Positions 9,577 to 19,500 of a stretch of DNA of 64,000 nucleotides are shown in pieces. The stretch is from Mangrovibacterium diazotrophicum (GTDB lineage: Bacteria; Bacteroidota; Bacteroidia; Bacteroidales; Prolixibacteraceae), in assembly GCF_003610535.1 (NCBI RefSeq), contig NZ_RAPN01000001.1, forward strand, positions 3,521,320 through 3,585,319. Direction: 5' to 3'. The notes beneath the pieces were generated by a model. It made no database searches and was not told the DNA's origin. It saw nothing but the letters and a program-made list of their open reading frames with translations. The position numbers were made by a program, and so were the translations under genes. How positions within the stretch are numbered: the first letter of the stretch is position 1; the number at the start of each line of letters is the position of its first letter.

Positions 9577-11187
9577 ATGAACACACGAATTACCCTGATG
9601 ACAATCCTAACGCTGTTATCATTATTTGCCGGAGCGCAGGACGAAAAGACTGCCTGGGACAACACCATCAACAAAGATTGGCCGGAAGGTTTTCAGGAGG
9701 CTGAGATCCAATCGTCTGTTGATGGAACGCAACAAAAAGCTGTGTTTCACAGTTCAAACGAAAACGAAGCCCAACCCCTGATTGTCTCGCTGCACACCTG
9801 GAGCGGTGACTATTTACAGAAAGATCCGCTGGCCGACGAAATTTTGTTGCGTGGCTGGAATTACATCCACCCCGATTTTCGAGGGTCAAACACCAAGCCG
9901 GAAGCATGTGGTAGCGAAAAAGTAATTCCCGATATCGAAGATGCAATTCATTACGCCATTGAACATGGAAATGTGGACACGACTGAAGTGCATATTATTG
10001 GCGTTTCGGGTGGTGGTTACGCAACGCTGTTGGCCTTTATGAAGTTGGATTATCCGGTGAAAAGCTTCAATGCCTGGGCTTCAATTTCGAATCTGGAGAA
10101 CTGGTATTGGGAATGTAAAGGACGCGGGTTGAAATATGCTGGTCATTTGGAGCAGGTGACCACCAATGGAAATGGCTTTGATGCTGCTGAAGCCCGCAAG
10201 CGGTCGCCGTTGTTTGCCTCTTATCAATCGGAAAAGCGGAAGGGCGCAAGCTTGAACATTTACGCCGGTATCCATGATGGCTACACAGGCTCGGTGCCAA
10301 TCTCTCATTCTATCGACATGTACAACAAATTGATTGATGACATGTATCCGGAGAAAGCTGGTGAAAAAATCAGCGAGTCGCAGGCCTATTCCTTGTTGAC
10401 GAAACAAATCAACCCGGAGGCTGAGCCGAATGCGATGATTGGCGGGCGGCAGATTGAACTGCGCAAGGAGCTTCCCGGGCTGACTTTTACTTTATTTGAC
10501 GGAACCCATGAGATGCTCGTTCCGCAAGCTTTGCCATTGATCGATCAGTCCACAAATTCGACAAGCAAGGCGTACAATGTCATAACAATCGGCGATTCGA
10601 ACGGTACGTTTCCTTACAGCTGGACACAGCAACTGAAAAAACTGTTGCCCTTCTCAACCCTTGTAAATCGCTCAATCGCCGGAAATACCATTGGTTTCGA
10701 TAACCTGGATCGCGAAGAGCTGAATACCCTTCGAAATATCAACCGCTACCTGGATGAAGCCTATGCCGAGTTGGGTGAAGAAGAGGAGTTTGACTACCTA
10801 TTTATCAACCTCGGAACCAATGATACGAAGACGATTTTTGCCAAGCGTCAAAAGGAAGTTTATGACAACTTCGAAACGCTGATCGGAATGATTCGCAACT
10901 ACATGAAAGAACACGGGAAGACGGTGCCAACGATTTGTTGGGTGTCGCCTTCGCCAATGGATGCAGCAAAGGCTAATCGCGAAAAATATGATGGGGGTGA
11001 TCAGCGCATTCAAATCAACAACAAGAAATTTGAGAAGCTTGCTGTCCGAGATGGTATCAACTTTTTGAACACTTACGGGGTGCTGAAGCCCGGCTTTGAA
11101 AATAAAACCGAGGATGGTGTCCACCTGAAAGCACCTGCCCAGTTCCGGTTGGCTTCGGAAATTGCAAAGTGGATTGATCAACAGTAA
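9577..11187 (+). CDS. Secreted two-domain hydrolase: alpha/beta-hydrolase fused to SGNH/GDSL esterase
   Basis: A 536-residue protein with signal peptide (ending AGAQ) and two complete-looking serine hydrolase domains. The N-terminal domain (about 25-320) is a prolyl-oligopeptidase/esterase-like alpha/beta hydrolase with the nucleophile elbow GVSGGG (Ser144) and a likely catalytic His in FDGTHEML. The C-terminal domain (about 330-536) is SGNH type: IGDSNG (Ser341), the Gly of SIAGN, NLGTND, and DGVHL carrying the Asp-His pair. It follows the regulator of the galactan locus on the same strand, so deacetylation or de-esterification of pectic side chains is plausible, but the substrate is not known from sequence. 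Confidence 0.8.
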   Translation: MNTRITLMTILTLLSLFAGAQDEKTAWDNTINKDWPEGFQEAEIQSSVDGTQQKAVFHSSNENEAQPLIVSLHTWSGDYLQKDPLADEILLRGWNYIHPDFRGSNTKPEACGSEKVIPDIEDAIHYAIEHGNVDTTEVHIIGVSGGGYATLLAFMKLDYPVKSFNAWASISNLENWYWECKGRGLKYAGHLEQVTTNGNGFDAAEARKRSPLFASYQSEKRKGASLNIYAGIHDGYTGSVPISHSIDMYNKLIDDMYPEKAGEKISESQAYSLLTKQINPEAEPNAMIGGRQIELRKELPGLTFTLFDGTHEMLVPQALPLIDQSTNSTSKAYNVITIGDSNGTFPYSWTQQLKKLLPFSTLVNRSIAGNTIGFDNLDREELNTLRNINRYLDEAYAELGEEEEFDYLFINLGTNDTKTIFAKRQKEVYDNFETLIGMIRNYMKEHGKTVPTICWVSPSPMDAAKANREKYDGGDQRIQINNKKFEKLAVRDGINFLNTYGVLKPGFENKTEDGVHLKAPAQFRLASEIAKWIDQQ

Positions 11188-11230
11188 CACTTGAGGGCAG
11201 AAATTGCTTTATCTCTTTCTGTAAAAGAGG

Positions 11231-11269
11231 AAGCCCGGCTCTAATGGGGGCAGAGTCGGGCCTTTTTTT
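11231..11269 (+). terminator. Rho-independent terminator after the two-domain hydrolase
   Basis: Stem GCCCGGCTCT/AGAGTCGGGC (one G-U pair) with a 9-base loop and a run of seven T. It ends the plus-strand galactan region 44 bases after the stop codon. Confidence 0.85.
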
Positions 11270-11336
11270 GGAAATATGTAGAATTAGGAGATGGGGGACA
11301 AAACAATCAGTCGTTCGACCAAATCCTGTCGGATTG

Positions 11337-11768
11337 CTAATTCAATTGTTTCCGGGCTATTTCGTTGGTTGCTTTTAAAATGAATGAACCCCATTCTTTG
11401 CGGAGTTCTTTCGCTTTGTCTTCTGATCCCAGATTGTCAACCAGCGCTTTCCACCATTTAATATCGTCGGGTGACCAGTCCCATTCAAGGTCGGCTGTTC
11501 CGCCTTCCATGGTCCAAACAAACATCACGTCGTAATCGCCGGTCATCAGCCAATATACTTCAGGACCTTTAACACCGGCAGACTCGCCGGCCGCCATGTA
11601 AATTTTCATGATTTCCTGAACGCGGCTGTAGGTGCCGGGTTTAAAATCAATTTTCACGATGTTGTGGTAACTCACATTTTCAAACTTGGAAGCTTTGTGG
11701 TCTTCTTGCGCCTGGGAGGTCAGGCAAAAGGCAAGGACAAGTGTAAAAGCAAACAGAAATTTTCTCAT
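11337..11768 (-). CDS. Small secreted protein, possible dimeric alpha/beta-barrel fold
   Basis: A 143-residue protein that starts with a clear signal peptide ending LTSQAQ. The mature part has the pattern KIDFKPGTYSRVQEIMKIY followed by a strand-rich core, which recalls ferredoxin-like dimeric barrels (antibiotic-monooxygenase or NIPSNAP type), and a Trp-rich segment (DLEWDWSPDDIKWW). No catalytic motif was recognised. An ATG at 11780 would add four residues; ATG 11768 gives the more standard signal peptide. It lies downstream of the carbamoyltransferase on the same strand, but a 154-base gap suggests its own promoter. Function unknown. Confidence 0.7.
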   Translation of the reverse strand: MRKFLFAFTLVLAFCLTSQAQEDHKASKFENVSYHNIVKIDFKPGTYSRVQEIMKIYMAAGESAGVKGPEVYWLMTGDYDVMFVWTMEGGTADLEWDWSPDDIKWWKALVDNLGSEDKAKELRKEWGSFILKATNEIARKQLN

Positions 11769-11922
11769 GTTTAAGTTCATCAATAATGGTTTCAAAGGCA
11801 GATTATGCCACAAATGAGGAGTTGATTTTGGGAGGGTGAGGCAGTCCTGTTTTTCAGAGGACAAGGTCGGATCGTTTAGAAGAATTAAATTACGACAAAA
11901 ATGTCTGAAATCAAAATAAATT

Positions 11923-13578
11923 TCAATACGGTAATTCCCTGAACTTTCCGTTTAGAACCAATCCTGATATTCCCATTTTATTGGCGGCTTTCAGCGCGTC
12001 TTTTTCGGTGTGAACGATGGGGTCGTCTTTCGTGTTGAACGAGGCATGAACGAGGGCCTTGACGTTGTATTTCTCGTCGAGCACGGTAAGGAGTTCCCAG
12101 AGGAAGGGATTTTGTTGCCGATTGAAAATGGTCTGGATTCTTGCTTTACCATTTTTATGAACTGCTCCGGCTATCTCTGCTTGCTTTTCCGGAAGGATAT
12201 CGAAGTCGAGTAGCGTGTACTGACTTAAAGGGTGAATGGTTGTGTGGCCGGTAAAGTATTGGGCATTTTTCTCCAGCATTACGCACGAAAGCGGACGATA
12301 CCATTCGCGGCCTTTGCACTTCATACTTAGTTTTTGGGCCAGTAGTTTATTGTTTGCGGCTGCCAGCAGGCTTCGGTTTCCAAGTGCTCGGGAACCGGCC
12401 TCGGCGTGTCCGTTGCTAATGCCGACTATTTTATCTTGGGATAGTGTTTGAGCGGTTTTCCGGATGACTTTTGATTCGATGGTCACCTCTTCACCATCAA
12501 GCCCCCAGTTGTTCAAAAAGGGGCTGTGCATTTTGATTTCGCCGTACTTCTGCCATTCCACAAAAGCTGCCGCACCCAGGGCTAATCCGGAGTCATCCGG
12601 ACACGGGGGAATGAAGACTTCCTCGAAAATCCGTTCTTTGATAAGCTGGCTGTTCACAGCTGTATTTAGGGCACATCCGCCGCTGTAATACAAATTGCGG
12701 GCGAGGGTTTCCCGTTGCAGCCGATTGAAAATCTGGATGGTCTCGCGAACGAATAGTTCATGCAGCGTTGCCAGGCAATCCTGGATGAACGGATTGCGTT
12801 GGTCGAAGGATTTCAGGTCAATGTTCCAGTGTTTCTTTACATCCCGGACAAAGGCGGATTTCTTTCCCCAGATATTTTCAAAAAACTCGTGTTCGCGCAG
12901 CCAGGTTTCCAGTTCGTAACGGTAGTTACCATGACCGGCCAAATCGATGAACCGGGCAGGAACGCTGTTTTGTTCGTTCATTTTTGCCCCGATAACAGAA
13001 AAGACCAGCGCGTTGGCATTGAAAATTGATGTGAGGTATTTGTAGTCCCAGTGAGCCGAGAGTTTCACCAGCTTGTTATTGCGAAACAGCCAGGCCGAGA
13101 AGTTACTTTGGCTGGCTCCACCGTCGAAATGAACCAGCAGGCTATTCGGTTTGAAGTTACCGTAAAACGGCAGGCAGGTGAAAATATGGGCTAACTCGTG
13201 ATTCAGAACCCAGGCGTTTGCCTCGCGGCCGTACCACCAGCATTTGCCCTGTTCTTTGTCGTTCGCCAAAATCCGCGAAAGCGGAGCTTCGAAACGAACA
13301 TTTCCTTGTTTGTTAATAAATGACCGACCCACGACATTGTCGACAAAAACCAGGTCGAAGTCTTCGGTCAGGAGCTTTTTTTCTCGCAACAGGTCGGTCA
13401 GTTTCTGGTGCAATTTGTTGTCGTGTTTGTGTCGGCTAACCCGTTCCAGCTGCAGAAAATCGCGCACCCGGCCATTCTGCATAATGCATAAATTGTGGTC
13501 GTGCACGTAGAGCGGATGATCACTTTCATCCCTGTCTTGTATTCCGTAAATGGCTAATGTAGGGGTTGTTTCCTCCAT
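11923..13578 (-). CDS. NodU/TobZ-family O-carbamoyltransferase
   Basis: A 551-residue enzyme likely to transfer a carbamoyl group from carbamoyl phosphate, via carbamoyl-AMP, onto a hydroxyl of a sugar or small molecule. The N-terminal Kae1-like half has the metal-binding NHELAHIF and the glycine-rich HFDGGASQSN and SGGCALN. The C-terminal YrdC-like half has GHAEAGSRALGNRSLLA and HASFNTKDDPIV. Compared with the family norm REWFRPF, the corresponding stretch reads REWYRPLSC, a modest divergence. It starts 4 bases after the DUF6427 gene and is the last member of a five-gene minus-strand run. The acceptor is unknown; a cell-surface glycan fits the deacetylase and glycosyltransferase upstream. 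Confidence 0.85.
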   Translation of the reverse strand: MEETTPTLAIYGIQDRDESDHPLYVHDHNLCIMQNGRVRDFLQLERVSRHKHDNKLHQKLTDLLREKKLLTEDFDLVFVDNVVGRSFINKQGNVRFEAPLSRILANDKEQGKCWWYGREANAWVLNHELAHIFTCLPFYGNFKPNSLLVHFDGGASQSNFSAWLFRNNKLVKLSAHWDYKYLTSIFNANALVFSVIGAKMNEQNSVPARFIDLAGHGNYRYELETWLREHEFFENIWGKKSAFVRDVKKHWNIDLKSFDQRNPFIQDCLATLHELFVRETIQIFNRLQRETLARNLYYSGGCALNTAVNSQLIKERIFEEVFIPPCPDDSGLALGAAAFVEWQKYGEIKMHSPFLNNWGLDGEEVTIESKVIRKTAQTLSQDKIVGISNGHAEAGSRALGNRSLLAAANNKLLAQKLSMKCKGREWYRPLSCVMLEKNAQYFTGHTTIHPLSQYTLLDFDILPEKQAEIAGAVHKNGKARIQTIFNRQQNPFLWELLTVLDEKYNVKALVHASFNTKDDPIVHTEKDALKAANKMGISGLVLNGKFRELPY

Positions 13579-13582
13579 TCAA

Positions 13583-14566
13583 CTAAACAAATTGCATATA
13601 AATAACCATCGCAATTAGTAGGTAAACGAATAAATTGCCCCAGAATTGCATGCGCATAAAAATGAGGTAATTTGAAAACAGGAACGTTAATGGAATAGCC
13701 ATGATCACCAAAAGCTCTTGTGAAGCCGACGGGATGAAAATGAGTATGGCAACGGAGAACAGGAAAATGAGAAAGAAAATTTGAAAATACTTCCGCGAAC
13801 TGACCTTTTTCTCATCCAATTGAGAGATGAGGAAAAAGCTTCCAAGCAGCGTTAAAAATACCAACAACCCCAGGTAAATCTGAAAGTTGATGTTGGCGCT
13901 GAAGAAGTTATTGGAGGTCGCAAAGCTCTGGCTTATTGCATGCCCAAGTTCCGGAATTGAATCGGTGAAGAAGTAATAGGCAAAAGCGTACAACCAAGGA
14001 ATGGCGATGCCGATCAAGGGCAGTGCAAAGTTGCGCCATTCGGGGTTTTTACGAATCAAAATAAATCCGATCCATACAATCGGAAAATAGAAGATCAGGT
14101 TGAAATAAAACAGGGAACCCAAACCCAGGTAGAAGCCGGCGTCAAAGGCGTTGGAGTTGGCTTTCTGGCTTTCGTAAGCACCGAAAATCCGGTTGATGGA
14201 AAGCAACAGGAAGACAGCGCCAAAGTATACCGGGTGCAAACTGTGCAGTGTTGTTAAGCCGCTTACAATAAGCACAAAAATATTTGACGGCAGAAAAGTC
14301 CGAATCCGAATAAACGAGTACGAGGTATTCAGCCGCAGAATGATGAAAGCCAGGGCGAGTACCAGTAATAGGTTTACCGCATTGCTTGCCAGTACCGACC
14401 ATTCCGTCAGTTGAACGAACGGACGGAAAAACAGCATCTGGTTTTCACCGGCATAAAACGGAAATGCAGCCGGATGGATATAAGCACGAAACCAAAGAAT
14501 CAGAACGATAACGGGGATCGTTATGAAATGGTAGGCCTGGTTCGTTTTTAGTATCCTTAAAATCAT
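13583..14566 (-). CDS. Polytopic membrane protein of the DUF6427 type
   Basis: A 327-residue integral inner-membrane protein with about nine to ten hydrophobic segments spread over its whole length and short polar loops. The start MILRILKTNQAYHF and the position beside purD match the DUF6427 family of Bacteroidota. No catalytic motif is apparent and the role is unknown. It lies 39 bases after purD and 4 bases before the carbamoyltransferase, so translation is probably coupled with the latter. Confidence 0.7.
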   Translation of the reverse strand: MILRILKTNQAYHFITIPVIVLILWFRAYIHPAAFPFYAGENQMLFFRPFVQLTEWSVLASNAVNLLLVLALAFIILRLNTSYSFIRIRTFLPSNIFVLIVSGLTTLHSLHPVYFGAVFLLLSINRIFGAYESQKANSNAFDAGFYLGLGSLFYFNLIFYFPIVWIGFILIRKNPEWRNFALPLIGIAIPWLYAFAYYFFTDSIPELGHAISQSFATSNNFFSANINFQIYLGLLVFLTLLGSFFLISQLDEKKVSSRKYFQIFFLIFLFSVAILIFIPSASQELLVIMAIPLTFLFSNYLIFMRMQFWGNLFVYLLIAMVIYMQFV

Positions 14567-14605
14567 GCAGGGTTGAGAGTTTTCCGGGTGGAGGAAGCCG
14601 GGATT

Positions 14606-15877
14606 CTACAAATCGAATCCCAGGTCTTTCCGGTAATATTTTCCTTCGAAGTTAATCTTTTCAGCGTTTGCGTACGATTGGGCAAGTGCTTCTTTCATGT
14701 TAGCGCCGTATGAGCTGATGGCCAGCACGCGACCGCCGTCGGTTACCACCTGGTCGCCTTTTTGCTTGGTTCCGGCGTGGAACAGGATGCTGTTTTCGGT
14801 TGCGTCGAATCCGCTCATGGCAATACCTTTGGTGTAGTCGCCTGGGTAGCCACCGCTTACCAACATCACGGTAACGGCTGCGCGCTCGTCAATTTCAATT
14901 TGCTGTTCGCTCATGGTTCCTTCGGCAGCTGCCATCAGCAAATCCACAAAGTCCGATTTGATGCGTAACATCACGGCTTCGGTTTCCGGGTCACCCATGC
15001 GCACGTTGTATTCAATCACCATCGGATCGCCGCCCACGTTGATCAAACCAAAGAAGACGAAACCGTTGTACGGAATATTATCTTTCTTCAATCCTTCAAC
15101 GGTTGGCTTTACGATGCGCTCTTCAATTTTTTTCATGAAAACTTCGTCGGCAAAAGGTACCGGGCTAATGGCGCCCATACCACCGGTGTTGAGGCCGGTG
15201 TCGCCTTCGCCGATGCGTTTGTAATCTTTCGCTTCGGGCAGAATCTGGTAATCTTTTCCGTCGGTAATGGCGAAAACTGAAAGTTCCACACCCGACAGGA
15301 ATTCTTCGATCACCACCTTGGCGCTGGCTGCACCAAACTGGCCGTCCAGCATCTCTTTCAACGAGGCTTGTGCTTCAGCCAGGTTGTCGATAATCAATAC
15401 CCCTTTTCCGGCAGCCAAACCGTCGGCTTTCAAAACGTAAGGAGCTTTCATGGTTTCCAGGAATGCAACACCTTCTGCCAGGTTCTCAGCTGTTACGGTC
15501 AGGTATTTGGCAGTCGGGATGTTGTGGCGCTGCATAAAGGCTTTGGCGTAATCTTTACTGCCTTCCAGCTGTGCGCCTTCTTGTTGCGGTCCAACTACTT
15601 TGATGTCCTTCAGCTCGGTATCGGCTAGGATGAAATCGTGCAATCCTTCAACCAACGGAACTTCAGGGCCAATTACGACCAGGTCGATTTTCTTTTCGAG
15701 AATCACCTTTTTCAGTCCCTCAAAATCGCTCACACCCACCGGGATGTTTTCACCCAGCTCGGCTGTTCCGGCATTTCCGGGAGCGATGAAAAGTTGGTTT
15801 ACTTTTTCAGATTGTTTGATTTTCCAGCTCATGGCGTGTTCTCTTCCGCCCGAACCAACAACAAGAATATTCAACAT
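14606..15877 (-). CDS. purD: Phosphoribosylamine--glycine ligase (GAR synthetase)
   Basis: A 423-residue cytosolic enzyme of de novo purine synthesis: phosphoribosylamine + glycine + ATP to GAR. The N-terminal loop GSGGREHAMSWKI, the ATP-grasp motifs LKADGLAAGKGV and NTGGMGAISP, and the EYNVRMGDPE metal-binding segment are all present, and the length is normal. It sits in the middle of an envelope-biosynthesis run, 30 bases after the polysaccharide deacetylase gene and 39 before DUF6427. Its presence there probably reflects conserved gene order rather than a pathway link. Confidence 0.97.
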   Translation of the reverse strand: MLNILVVGSGGREHAMSWKIKQSEKVNQLFIAPGNAGTAELGENIPVGVSDFEGLKKVILEKKIDLVVIGPEVPLVEGLHDFILADTELKDIKVVGPQQEGAQLEGSKDYAKAFMQRHNIPTAKYLTVTAENLAEGVAFLETMKAPYVLKADGLAAGKGVLIIDNLAEAQASLKEMLDGQFGAASAKVVIEEFLSGVELSVFAITDGKDYQILPEAKDYKRIGEGDTGLNTGGMGAISPVPFADEVFMKKIEERIVKPTVEGLKKDNIPYNGFVFFGLINVGGDPMVIEYNVRMGDPETEAVMLRIKSDFVDLLMAAAEGTMSEQQIEIDERAAVTVMLVSGGYPGDYTKGIAMSGFDATENSILFHAGTKQKGDQVVTDGGRVLAISSYGANMKEALAQSYANAEKINFEGKYYRKDLGFDL

Positions 15878-15907
15878 GATATCAATTGTATTTTTCGATT
15901 TTCAAAT

Positions 15908-16555
15908 TTAAGCTTTTGTAATTCCCAGCAGGGCATGCGGATCACCAAATTTAAATCCCTTCTCCTGCAACCCTTTAATGACAAGCGGTAAAGCCTGCTT
16001 CATATTTTTTTCAGCCTTGATGGAATCGTGAAAAATAATCACTGATCCCGGCCTTGCATTTCTCAAGACGTTTTTCCCAACCTGCTGGGGGCTGAGACGT
16101 TTGTCGAAATCGCAGCTGATGATGTCCCACATAATGAAACGGTAGTCAGCCTTCAGCTTATTAAACTGGCGAATGCGCAACAAGCCGTGGGGTGGACGGA
16201 ACAGCTTGCCAGGTATGTAGCCCGCTGCTTTTTCAACGTTGGCATAGTACACCGGATCGTCGTTTTTCAACCCCTGCATGTGGTTGAAGGTGTGATTTCC
16301 CACCAGGTGCCCTTCATCCTGAACGCGCTGAAACAGCTCCGGGTTACGTTGGACATTTTCGCCCACGCAAAAGAAACAGGCTTTCAGCTTTTCCCGCTTC
16401 AGCAATTCGAGCACCCAGGGTGTCACCTCCGGAACCGGCCCGTCGTCAAAAGTGAGGAAAACCTCCTTTTGGCTGGTCTTCACCCTGAAAACTGCTCCCG
16501 GAAATAAACGGGTCAACAGCCAGGGAAGGCGGATCCGTGGGTGTACCAAATGCAT
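15908..16555 (-). CDS. NodB-type polysaccharide deacetylase
   Basis: A 215-residue metal-dependent deacetylase of the CE4 fold. All five NodB motifs can be seen: TFDDGP (catalytic base and metal Asp), HTFNH (metal His pair), RPPHG, WDIISCDFD and IIFHDS (catalytic His). Residues 1-22 are basic-hydrophobic (RLPWLLTRLFPG) and may associate with the membrane, but there is no clear signal peptide. The start codon directly abuts the stop of the DUF2723 gene. The likely substrate is an N-acetylated surface glycan or peptidoglycan; which one cannot be told. Confidence 0.88.
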   Translation of the reverse strand: MHLVHPRIRLPWLLTRLFPGAVFRVKTSQKEVFLTFDDGPVPEVTPWVLELLKREKLKACFFCVGENVQRNPELFQRVQDEGHLVGNHTFNHMQGLKNDDPVYYANVEKAAGYIPGKLFRPPHGLLRIRQFNKLKADYRFIMWDIISCDFDKRLSPQQVGKNVLRNARPGSVIIFHDSIKAEKNMKQALPLVIKGLQEKGFKFGDPHALLGITKA

Positions 16556-19500
16556 TTATCGTTGACTGCTGTATTGTCCTAAATAGTCGTTAAACTGACC
16601 GGTAATTTCAGCGGCCAAATCATCCTGTTCGTACTTCGTAGCTGTCATTCCCATTTCGCGCAGGAAGTAGAGAATACGCTGCATTTCCTCGTCAACCGAC
16701 GTTTGAAGGTCGCTGTTCAGGCTCAGGTAATAATCCATTTCCTGTTTGTACGAATTGAAAATATCTGTCATCAGAGCCGTTCCTTTGTCGTTCGCGCCGG
16801 CAGCAAAATAGTTGGCAGCCGTTTGTTGCGAGAAGTAGTTGTAAGGAACGATCCTGTTTGGAATCAGCTCCACGCAGCGATCCAGCACTTGAACAGCCGA
16901 GTCGTTTTTGTTTTCGTTGATCAGGCTTTCGGCCAAACGGTTGAAGTTGTTCCGAATGTTGATCATCATCCGCTGGTTGTTCTCGTCAATGTAAACGTCC
17001 GGGTGGTTCATGTTACCCCACTTGAAGTCATTCATCATGTTTTTGTACATCTTGTCGGTGTTCACCGTTCCGAAGTACAAACCGTCCGACTTGGTTTTCA
17101 CCGGAGTGAAACGATAAGCAAATCCTTCCAGCTGGAAGTAATCCTGCAAGCCCATGTACTTGTCGCGTCCAACCGTGATGGCAAAGTACAATGGACGTTC
17201 CCAGTTTGAATTGGCAATCATGTCGAGCACCATCAATTCGTCTTTCACCAGGTAATTTTTGTTACCAAAGTCGATGAAGATGGTATCAACAATCTGGTCG
17301 TACAATTCAGGAGGAACGACTTTGTTGCGGATCACCGCTTCCTTGTCCACTTTTACGAACAGTTTTTTCGTTGGAATGTAAGCCGCATTGTCAGCCTGGG
17401 CCAATTTTGTAGCCGGGTTACTATCGCGCACAAAGTCCAATGCTTTCGACAATTCAACCGGTCCTTTCAGACGCGGGTCGTTCATCAGGTAAACCACATC
17501 GCGGGTACCCTGTACATATTGATCGTGTGCAAATTTAATAGGCAGCGGTTCCGACTCGTAAGCTTTACGTGTCATTTGGTCAATGTACCAGTCGGTTTGC
17601 AGGTAGCTGAGGTTACAAACGCGCATGTCGGTGCGCACGCCTTCCACTTCCTGGTTGTACCAAAGCGGGAAGGTGTCGTTGTCGCCATTGGTAAAGATCA
17701 CCGCATTCGGGTCGCAGCTGTTCAGGTAGTTGGCGCCAAAGTCGCGACAGGTGTAGCGGTCTGAGCGGTCGTGGTCGTCCCAGTTTTGAGCGCCCATCAA
17801 CACAGGCACGCAAAGCAGTGTTACCAATGAAACTCCGCCGGCAACAACCGTGTCCGGAAGTTTCTTGCTCAGCCACTCGTAAAGGGCCAGCACACCCAGG
17901 CCAATCCAAACGGCAAAGGCGTAGAAAGAACCAGCGTAGGCGTAGTCGCGTTCGCGCGGCTGGTGCGGATACTGGTTTAGGTAGAGTACAATCGCCATCC
18001 CGGTCATCAGGAACAGCAGCATCACCACCCAGAAATCTTTTTGATGACGTTTATAGTGGAAGAAAGCACCGATCAATCCCAGCAACAATGGCAGGAAGTA
18101 ATAGACGTTTCGACCTTTGTTATTTTTGAATTTGTCCGGAAGATCGTTCTGATCGCCCAAACGAGCTGAATCGATGAAGCCGATGCCACTGATCCAGTTT
18201 CCGTTCAGAATATCGCCGTGTCCCTGGATGTCGTTCTGGCGGCCCACAAAGTTCCACATGAAGTAGCGGAAGTACATGTGCACCACCTGGTAGCGCAGGA
18301 AGAAGGTCAGGTTTTCGCCGAATGTTGGCTGCTGAATTGTTTCCGGCTGGCCATCGTCGCCCGCAATTGTTACGGGTTTGCCTTTAATTCCGCCCCAGGC
18401 TTTGTAGTCTTCAATGTGATCGGGTTGGCGGCTCCACATGCGGGGGAAGAAAGTCGTCAGGCTCGAATCGTATTTTGGTTTCTGGCGGATGTCCGCCACC
18501 TCGTACTTGCCATCTTTCTTGATGTAATATTCTTTGTCGGTTACGTACGGTGTTTTGCTGTCGAGCGGCGTGTTGTAATACTGACCGAACAACAGCGGTC
18601 TGTCGCCGTACTGTTCACGGTTTAGGTAGCTCAACAAACTGAAAACGTTGTCGGGGCTGTTTTGATCCATCGGCGTATCGGCCGACGAGCGGATCACAAT
18701 CATCGCAAAAGATGAATAACCAATCAGGATCACCGTCAACGACATCAGGATGGTGTTGGCCAGGTGTTTTTTATGCGTATAGGTGAAGTAGATTCCCCAT
18801 ACCAACAAGCCGATCAGCAGGAAGGCGTAGATGATTGCACCGGTGTTGAATGGCAGCCCAAAACCGTTGGTAAAGAGCAATTCGAACCAAGATGCCACGG
18901 TGATTACCCCGGGGATAACAAGGTACATTACTGCTCCCAGCAACACGATCGACGAGATAAAGCTGATGATAACCCCGTTGCGGGTTGGTTTATATTTGCG
19001 GAAATAGTAAACAAAAACAATGGCCGGGATAGCCAGCAAGTTCAACAGGTGGACCCCAATTGACAGGCCGACCATATACGAAATGAAGATGATCCAGCGA
19101 TTGGCGTAAGGTTCGTCGGCTTCGTTTTCCCACTTCAAAATAGCCCAGAAAACAATGGCTGTAAACAAGGATGAGGTGGCGTAAACTTCGGCTTCAACGG
19201 CCGAGAACCAGAAGGTGTCGGAATAGGTGTAAGCCAGGGCGCCAACAACACCGCTACCCAAAATGGCAATGGTTTGTCCCAGGCTTGGTTGGCCTTCAAA
19301 TTTCAACATCTTTTTTGCCAGGTGGGTGATCGACCAAAACAGGAAGAGGATGGTCAGTGCACTGGCGATGGCCGACCAGCTGTTCATCAGCTTACCGGCT
19401 TGCTCGGGCGAACCGAACAGGGTGAAGAAACGTCCCAGGATCATGAAAAACGGAGCGCCGGGAGGGTGGCCAACTTCCAATTTGAATGAGGTAGTGATAA

